From: Acidimicrobiales bacterium
Lineage (GTDB): Bacteria > Actinomycetota > Acidimicrobiia > Acidimicrobiales > SHLQ01
Length of the DNA stretch: 43,816 bases
Reading direction: 5' to 3'
Assembly (NCBI GenBank): GCA_020628865.1
Contig: JAHDEJ010000022.1
Coordinates: 48,710 to 92,525, forward strand
Positions 40,185 through 43,816 of this stretch are shown here, one piece after another. The position numbers were made by a program, and so were the translations under genes. Below the pieces are notes generated by a model that saw nothing but the letters and a program-made list of their open reading frames with translations, searched no databases and was not told the DNA's origin. Position 1 is the stretch's first letter; each line of letters begins with the position of its first letter.

Positions 40185-41638
40185 GCACACCCCTCACCCT
40201 CATCGACTTCTACAAGGCCGACCACCGGTCGCAATACCCCAAGGGCACGACGACCGTGTTCTCCAACTGGACACCCCGCAAGTCACGCATCGACGACATC
40301 GACTCGGTCGTCTTCTTCGGGTTGCAGTACTACGTGAAGGAGTACCTGATCACCCGGTGGAATCGAGACTTCTTCGACCGCCCCAAAGACCAGGTCGTCG
40401 ACCGGTACCGCCGCCGAATGCGCAACGCCGGCATCGACATCGACGTCGAGCACATCGAAGCGCTCCACGACCTCGGCCACCTCCCCATCGAGATCCGGGC
40501 GCTGCCTGAAGGCACCGAAGTTCCCATCGGCGTGCCCATGTTCGTCCTCTGGAACACCGAACCCGACTTCTTCTGGATCACCAACTACCTGGAGACCTCG
40601 CTGAGCTCCATCATCTGGGGACCCAGCACCGCCGCCACCATCGCCCGCAAATACCGGCGCATCCTCGACCACTGGATCGCTACAACCGGCGGCGACCCCG
40701 ACTTCGTCGACTGGCAAGGCCACGACTTCAGCTACCGCGGCATGTACGGCACCGAAGCCGCCATGCTGTCCGGCGCCGGCCACCTCCTCAGCTTCACCGG
40801 CACCGACACCGTCCCCGCCATCGACTTCCTCGAAGACCACTACGGCGCCAACAGCGACACCGAACTCGTCGGCGGATCCGTGCCCGCCACCGAGCACTCC
40901 GTCATGTGCATGGGCACCAAAGACGACGAGATCGCCACCTTCCACCGGCTCATCACCGAGACCTACCCCACAGGCATCGTCTCGATCGTCTCCGACACCT
41001 GGGACTACTGGAAGGTGTGGACCGACTACCTGCCGGCACTGCGAGAGGAGATCCTCGGACGAGACGGCGTGGTCACCATCCGCCCCGACAGCGGCGACCC
41101 CGTCAAGATCCTCGTCGGCGACCCCGACGCACCCGCCGGCTCCCCCGCCCACCGCGGCAGCTACGAACTGGCCTGGGAGGTCTTCGGTGGCACGGTGAAC
41201 GACGCCGGCTACCGGCTGCTCGACCCGCACATCAACCTGATCTACGGCGACTCCATCACCCCCGAACGATGCGAAGCGATCTGCGCCGGCCTCGCCGCCA
41301 AAGGCTTCGTGCCGAAGAACATCTTCGGCATCGGCAGCTACACGTACCAGTACAACACCCGAGACACCTTCGGCTTCGCCATGAAGGCAACCGCCGGCGA
41401 AGTCGACGGCGAACTGCGGGAGATCTTCAAGGACCCCGTCACCGACGACGGCACCAAACGCTCCGCCCGCGGCCTGCTCGCCGTGTTCCGGGACGACACG
41501 GGTGTCCTGCGGTTGGAAGAACAGACGACATGGGAGGCCGTTCGGGGCTGCGCCTTCGAGCCGGTGTTCCGCAACGGCGAACTCCTGCGAGACGAAACCC
41601 TCGCCGCCATCCGGCGGCGACTGCGGGAGGCGGCATGA
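40181..41638 (+). CDS. nadV: Nicotinamide phosphoribosyltransferase-like enzyme (NadV/NAMPT or Namat type)
   Basis: A 485-residue NAMPT-family protein. Key segments: LIDFYKADHRSQYP at the N terminus, FFGLQYYVKEYL, SDTWDYWKVW, the phosphoribosyl-binding IRPDSGDPVKILVG, and IYGDSIT followed by GIGSYTYQYNTRDTFGFAMK, close to the human NAMPT pattern. It joins nicotinamide to PRPP (or to ADP-ribose pyrophosphate in the Namat branch). It overlaps both neighbours by ATGA. It is regulated by the nrtR operator through the shared promoter. Full length. Confidence 0.88.
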   Translation: MSTPLTLIDFYKADHRSQYPKGTTTVFSNWTPRKSRIDDIDSVVFFGLQYYVKEYLITRWNRDFFDRPKDQVVDRYRRRMRNAGIDIDVEHIEALHDLGHLPIEIRALPEGTEVPIGVPMFVLWNTEPDFFWITNYLETSLSSIIWGPSTAATIARKYRRILDHWIATTGGDPDFVDWQGHDFSYRGMYGTEAAMLSGAGHLLSFTGTDTVPAIDFLEDHYGANSDTELVGGSVPATEHSVMCMGTKDDEIATFHRLITETYPTGIVSIVSDTWDYWKVWTDYLPALREEILGRDGVVTIRPDSGDPVKILVGDPDAPAGSPAHRGSYELAWEVFGGTVNDAGYRLLDPHINLIYGDSITPERCEAICAGLAAKGFVPKNIFGIGSYTYQYNTRDTFGFAMKATAGEVDGELREIFKDPVTDDGTKRSARGLLAVFRDDTGVLRLEEQTTWEAVRGCAFEPVFRNGELLRDETLAAIRRRLREAA

Positions 41639-42117
41639 ACCCGTGGCGCCGAGAGCCCTATGCCCGGGTGATCGTGACCGGGGCGACCACCTGGACCGAC
41701 GCTGCGCTGATCGAAACCGTGCTCGGCGAGCTCGCTCATCACGCCGGTACTCGAGGCCACGGTCTCACGGTGCTGACGGGGATGGCCGACGGTGCCGATG
41801 CCATCGGCCGGCGGTGGGCCCGTTGCCGCGAGGTCGACCTCTACGCAGAGCCGCTCGGCCCCGGCGAGTACCCGGATCCGATGCACGACTACAACGAGCA
41901 ACTGCTCCGCCTCGAACCCGACATCGTCGTCGCCTTCAAGGATCCCTTCGACGAGGCGTGGGCGTCCGACACGTGCATCGCCGGAACGGAGCACATGTGC
42001 CGAATCGCCGCCCAACCCGGCCTGCCCGTCTACCTCAACGGCTGGCACCGCCTTGTTGCGTCCGGGTTTGCTGGCGGTTCCGCGGAACCGCCGCCGGTTT
42101 CGCTGTCACAGCAGTGA
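41635..42117 (+). CDS. SLOG (YspA/DUF2493-like) nucleotide-binding protein
   Basis: A 160-residue protein with the SLOG Rossmann-like fold: VIVTGATTWTDAALIETVL, VLTGMADGADAIGRRWAR and VAFKDPFDEAWASDTCIAGTEHMCRIA, in the order strand-loop, GxADGAD loop, and C-terminal helix. SLOG proteins bind nucleotide derivatives, including NAD-derived molecules in some bacterial immunity systems. Its ATGA overlap with the NAMPT-like gene places it as the third component of the NAD unit, perhaps a sensor of or enzyme on ADP-ribose compounds (inference). A promoter motif for the following module overlaps its 3' end. Confidence 0.75.
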   Translation: MNPWRREPYARVIVTGATTWTDAALIETVLGELAHHAGTRGHGLTVLTGMADGADAIGRRWARCREVDLYAEPLGPGEYPDPMHDYNEQLLRLEPDIVVAFKDPFDEAWASDTCIAGTEHMCRIAAQPGLPVYLNGWHRLVASGFAGGSAEPPPVSLSQQ

Positions 42118-42125
42118 GGTACGTT
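42103..42125 (+). promoter_or_regulatory. Promoter/operator A of the first toxin-antitoxin-like module
   Basis: CTGTCACAGCAGTGAGGTA (42103-42121) is followed by TACGTT (42120-42125), 7 nt before the ATG at 42133. The 19-bp block recurs with two changes at 42662-42680. It overlaps the stop of the SLOG gene. Confidence 0.6.
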
Positions 42126-42132
42126 TGACGTC

Positions 42133-42318
42133 ATGGAACCCCATCCGCACGACACAGCTGCACAGGTTGATCCTGTTGGTGACCTCGTGAACGAAGACTC
42201 GCCTACCGAGGACCGATCCGTCCGCATCATTCCCGAGAACCTCGTGCCGGATGGCGTGATCAGCCGCCTTTCGCCCGAAGAACTGGAGCAGCGCCGCCTC
42301 CGTGCACTCGGCAAGTGA
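42133..42318 (+). CDS. Small antitoxin-like protein, module 1
   Basis: A 61-residue acidic protein starting MEPHPHDTAAQVDPVGDLV and ending in a helical LSPEELEQRRLRALGK. Leaderless from TACGTT. The GTGA overlap with the next gene and the size pattern (small acidic protein, then a about 100-residue basic or mixed partner) are those of type II toxin-antitoxin pairs. It has no recognisable DNA-binding domain. Family not recognised. Confidence 0.6.
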   Translation: MEPHPHDTAAQVDPVGDLVNEDSPTEDRSVRIIPENLVPDGVISRLSPEELEQRRLRALGK

Positions 42319-42611
42319 GCCGGCCGGTCCGAGTGGCCGCAACCGTCGACGACGATGTCGCAACCCAACTCGACTCGCGCCGCTCAGCCGAGTTCTGGCG
42401 CCGTGACCTACCTGCCGCCGTCGAGCTGCTCTCATTCGATGCCACATGGGAGTCGCTGCCGGTCCACGGCGGTGGGAAGCGGATGACCCTCGAAGGTCTG
42501 AGCGTCGGCGCATTCCATGTCTTCGTTGCGCTCGACGACCTCGACGCAAGGCCCGGCGCGTTGGTCGTCTACGCAGTCGACATTTGGCCCGACGGCTTCC
42601 CCGAGGCCTGA
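42315..42611 (+). CDS. RelE/ParE-like toxin candidate, module 1
   Basis: A 98-residue protein beginning VSRPVRVAATVDDDVATQLD, with an internal AEFWRRDLPAAVELLSFD and ATWESLPVHGGGKRMTLEGLSVG, closing in an LVVYAVDIWPD strand. Its outline resembles that of the protein in the second module (the matching stretches are A-F, DLP-E and LP-V-G-R). RelE-superfamily assignment is from general layout only. GTG start overlapping the partner's stop. Confidence 0.55.
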   Translation: MSRPVRVAATVDDDVATQLDSRRSAEFWRRDLPAAVELLSFDATWESLPVHGGGKRMTLEGLSVGAFHVFVALDDLDARPGALVVYAVDIWPDGFPEA

Positions 42612-42661
42612 AGACACGGCGCCGCTGGCAAGGGTCCATCGGGACTCGCCAAGAGATCGAT

Positions 42662-42684
42662 CTGTCACAGTGGTGAGGTAACGT
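42662..42684 (+). promoter_or_regulatory. Promoter/operator B of the second toxin-antitoxin-like module
   Basis: CTGTCACAGTGGTGAGGTA (42662-42680) matches motif A at 17 of 19 positions and is followed by TAACGT (42679-42684), 6 nt before the ATG at 42691. The shared block is the likely operator for both modules. Confidence 0.6.
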
Positions 42685-42690
42685 CTCACT

Positions 42691-42858
42691 ATGTCGTCGG
42701 ACCGGATCTGGAGCGCCGAAGAACTGCTCGAACTCTCTCCAGCGGAGCGTGACGAGATCATTCGCGCTGGTATCACGTCCGACCTCTCTGCGGCTCCGCC
42801 GCACCTTCTCGAACAGGCGCGTGCCGATGTTTCGGCGCACCTGAACTCCGCCGACTGA
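42691..42858 (+). CDS. Small antitoxin-like protein, module 2
   Basis: A 55-residue acidic protein, MSSDRIWSAEELLELSPAER followed by DEIIRAGITSD and LLEQARADVSAHLNSAD: all helix, no domain recognised. Leaderless from TAACGT. It ends 2 bp before the GTG of its partner frame. Confidence 0.58.
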   Translation: MSSDRIWSAEELLELSPAERDEIIRAGITSDLSAAPPHLLEQARADVSAHLNSAD

Positions 42859-42860
42859 CG

Positions 42861-43199
42861 GTGTCCCAACGCCGGGCCGTTCGGGTCGACGAGCGCTTCT
42901 TCGAGCTGCTCGACCTTCAACTCCCACCCGAACGCGGACCAAACGGGGAACCGTCCGCAACCGACTTCCTGCTGATCGACCTCCCACCGATCGCAGAGCG
43001 ATTTGCCACAGACTTCGAGAACCTCGGAGCACCAGTCGCCGGGCAGCCTCGCTATCGGTCGCTCCTCACCGTCGGGCTCGTGGTGCCACGTGCGCTTGTT
43101 ACTGGCCACCTCGGCGAAGAAGTCGTCGGCCGCAACAAACGTCACCCGGGTCACGCCCGTATAGGGCCAATTCTCCCACCACGGGTACCCTCGGAGGAC
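42861..43199 (+). pseudogene. Toxin-like frame of module 2, no stop before the SARP gene
   Basis: From the GTG at 42861 a frame reads VSQRRAVRVDERFFELLDLQ, then NGEPSATDFLLIDLPPIAER and RSLLTVGLVVPRALVTGHLG, similar in layout to the module 1 partner. After about residue 90 it turns low-complexity (GRNKRHPGHARI) and continues without a stop, in frame, into the SARP regulator. A one-base shift near 43125-43140 would instead end it at TAG 43162-43164 with a normal strand (NVTRVTPV), so a small frameshift is the simplest reading; a real toxin-SARP fusion is the alternative. Confidence 0.4.
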
Positions 43200-43816
43200 G
43201 TGGTGGGGACCATGGAGGACTCCCTGCGTCTTCGGGCGCTCGGCGAGGTCCGTATCGAACAGAACGGCCAGCAGGTCGACAATCGCATTCCGGCGAAAGC
43301 CGTTGCGTTGATCGTGTACCTCGCCGACGTCGACGAGCCGGTCTCTCGGAGCGCCTTGGCCGGACTGTTGTGGTCGGAAGTCTCGGAGGATGCGGCTCGG
43401 CGGAACCTGCGCGTGGTCCTCTCCCGGGCGAGAAGCGAGCTCGGTCACTTCTTGCAGGCGGATCGGTCGTCCGTCTGGCTCGAGCCCGGGTACCGCTACG
43501 ACGTCCGCGAGATCGAGGCGGGTTCTGTCCCGTGGCACGGCTCGGTCGGACCGTTCCTCAGCCGAATCGACGTGCCCGGTGCTCCCCTGTTCGAGGATTG
43601 GGTCTATGCCCGTAGCGCCGAGCTGCGCAAGGTGATCGGCGATCAAGTGTGGCTGCTTGGCTCGGAAGCCATGACCGCAGGCCACCAGGCCGACAGCCTC
43701 GACCTCGCCAACGAATGGCTGGCCGTCGACCCTTGGCGCGAGGACATCCATCGGCTGCGGCTCGAGGCGCTCGTCGCGACGAGCGGACGAACGCACGCGT
43801 TGACGACACACGATGC
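43200..43816 (+). CDS. SARP/BTAD-type transcriptional regulator, partial at the window end
   Basis: At least 205 residues, cut by the window end. From MEDSLRLRALGEVRIEQNGQ it has the OmpR-like winged helix of SARP proteins (RSALAGLLWSEVSEDAARRN, then RVVLSRARSEL), and from about residue 130 the bacterial transcriptional activation (BTAD) region (ANEWLAVDPWREDIHRLRLE). Such proteins activate secondary-metabolite or stress operons and often carry NB-ARC or TPR domains, which would lie beyond the window. GTG 43200 is 8 nt after TACCCT (43186-43191); ATG 43212 is the alternative start. Confidence 0.75.
   Translation, partial: MVGTMEDSLRLRALGEVRIEQNGQQVDNRIPAKAVALIVYLADVDEPVSRSALAGLLWSEVSEDAARRNLRVVLSRARSELGHFLQADRSSVWLEPGYRYDVREIEAGSVPWHGSVGPFLSRIDVPGAPLFEDWVYARSAELRKVIGDQVWLLGSEAMTAGHQADSLDLANEWLAVDPWREDIHRLRLEALVATSGRTHALTTHD

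Noticed and set aside
42432-43811. Long minus-strand frame opposite the toxin-like and SARP genes
   Set aside because: The plus strand holds recognisable SARP domains in one frame; the minus-strand translation is Arg/Cys-rich without any family pattern.
1-43816. CRISPR arrays, insertion sequences, tRNA or rRNA genes
   Set aside because: No regularly spaced direct repeats, transposase motifs, or tRNA-like cloverleaf/CCA segments were noticed on reading both strands; a tRNAscan or ISfinder run would be decisive.

Overview
The window is GC-rich, densely packed DNA from a free-living actinobacterium. Gene content (form I CO dehydrogenase, WYL regulators, a DrrAB-type exporter, a SARP regulator, an ars set with ArsI and an aquaporin) and very frequent leaderless starts (a TANNNT box 6-8 nt before ATG or GTG) fit Actinomycetota. 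An Acidimicrobiia-like member is my best guess; this is inference and no rRNA is present. I saw no tRNA, rRNA, CRISPR array or insertion sequence.

Layout. (1) 17-4802: a TetR regulator and three tandem paralogous secreted RTX-repeat proteins, two with near-identical promoter regions. (2) 4918-10121: an MFS exporter, an arginase/agmatinase-fold hydrolase with an unusual active-site cysteine, and a WYL regulator divergent from a DrrAB-type ABC exporter with a perfect inverted repeat between them. (3) 10132-13040: a fourth RTX protein carrying a metallopeptidase motif, and an SRPBCC-SDR fusion. (4) 13130-14680: arsI, arsR and an aquaporin, with paired ArsR-type sites. (5) 14750-16816: an ArsR-type regulator with its SRPBCC partner, then a conserved hypothetical gene divergent from a second WYL regulator around another perfect inverted repeat. 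(6) 16807-21255: mgsABC/glxBCD-like glutamate synthase subunits divergent from a GlnT/GMAS-type synthetase, probably for N-methylglutamate or a related gamma-glutamyl compound.

(7) 21345-26001: a YHYH-domain lipoprotein, an OmpR-type two-component system, and a TetR gene divergent from a membrane protein. (8) 26131-33133: a CO dehydrogenase operon coxM-coxS-coxL (form I active-site motif), an XdhC/CoxF protein fused to a YHS metal-binding domain, coxG, and then five consecutive small single-pass membrane proteins that look like diverged paralogs. This last run is the part most likely to be undescribed. (9) 33447-37914: a visibly AT-richer patch with a 1,102-residue helical protein and a divergent cysteine-rich HNH-like protein, bordered by a truncated helix-turn-helix remnant; probably an accessory or defence island. 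(10) 37988-42117: an NAD cluster of kptA and nrtR divergent from prs-like, nadV/NAMPT-like and SLOG genes that overlap by ATGA. This may be nicotinamide salvage or an NAD+ reconstitution pathway. (11) 42133-43816: two toxin-antitoxin-like modules sharing a promoter motif. The second toxin frame runs without a stop into a SARP-type regulator cut by the window end.

Gene starts were chosen partly from the leaderless pattern, which recurs at 14 starts or more and often replaces a longer possible start. All functions come from reading motifs by eye; no database search was done.
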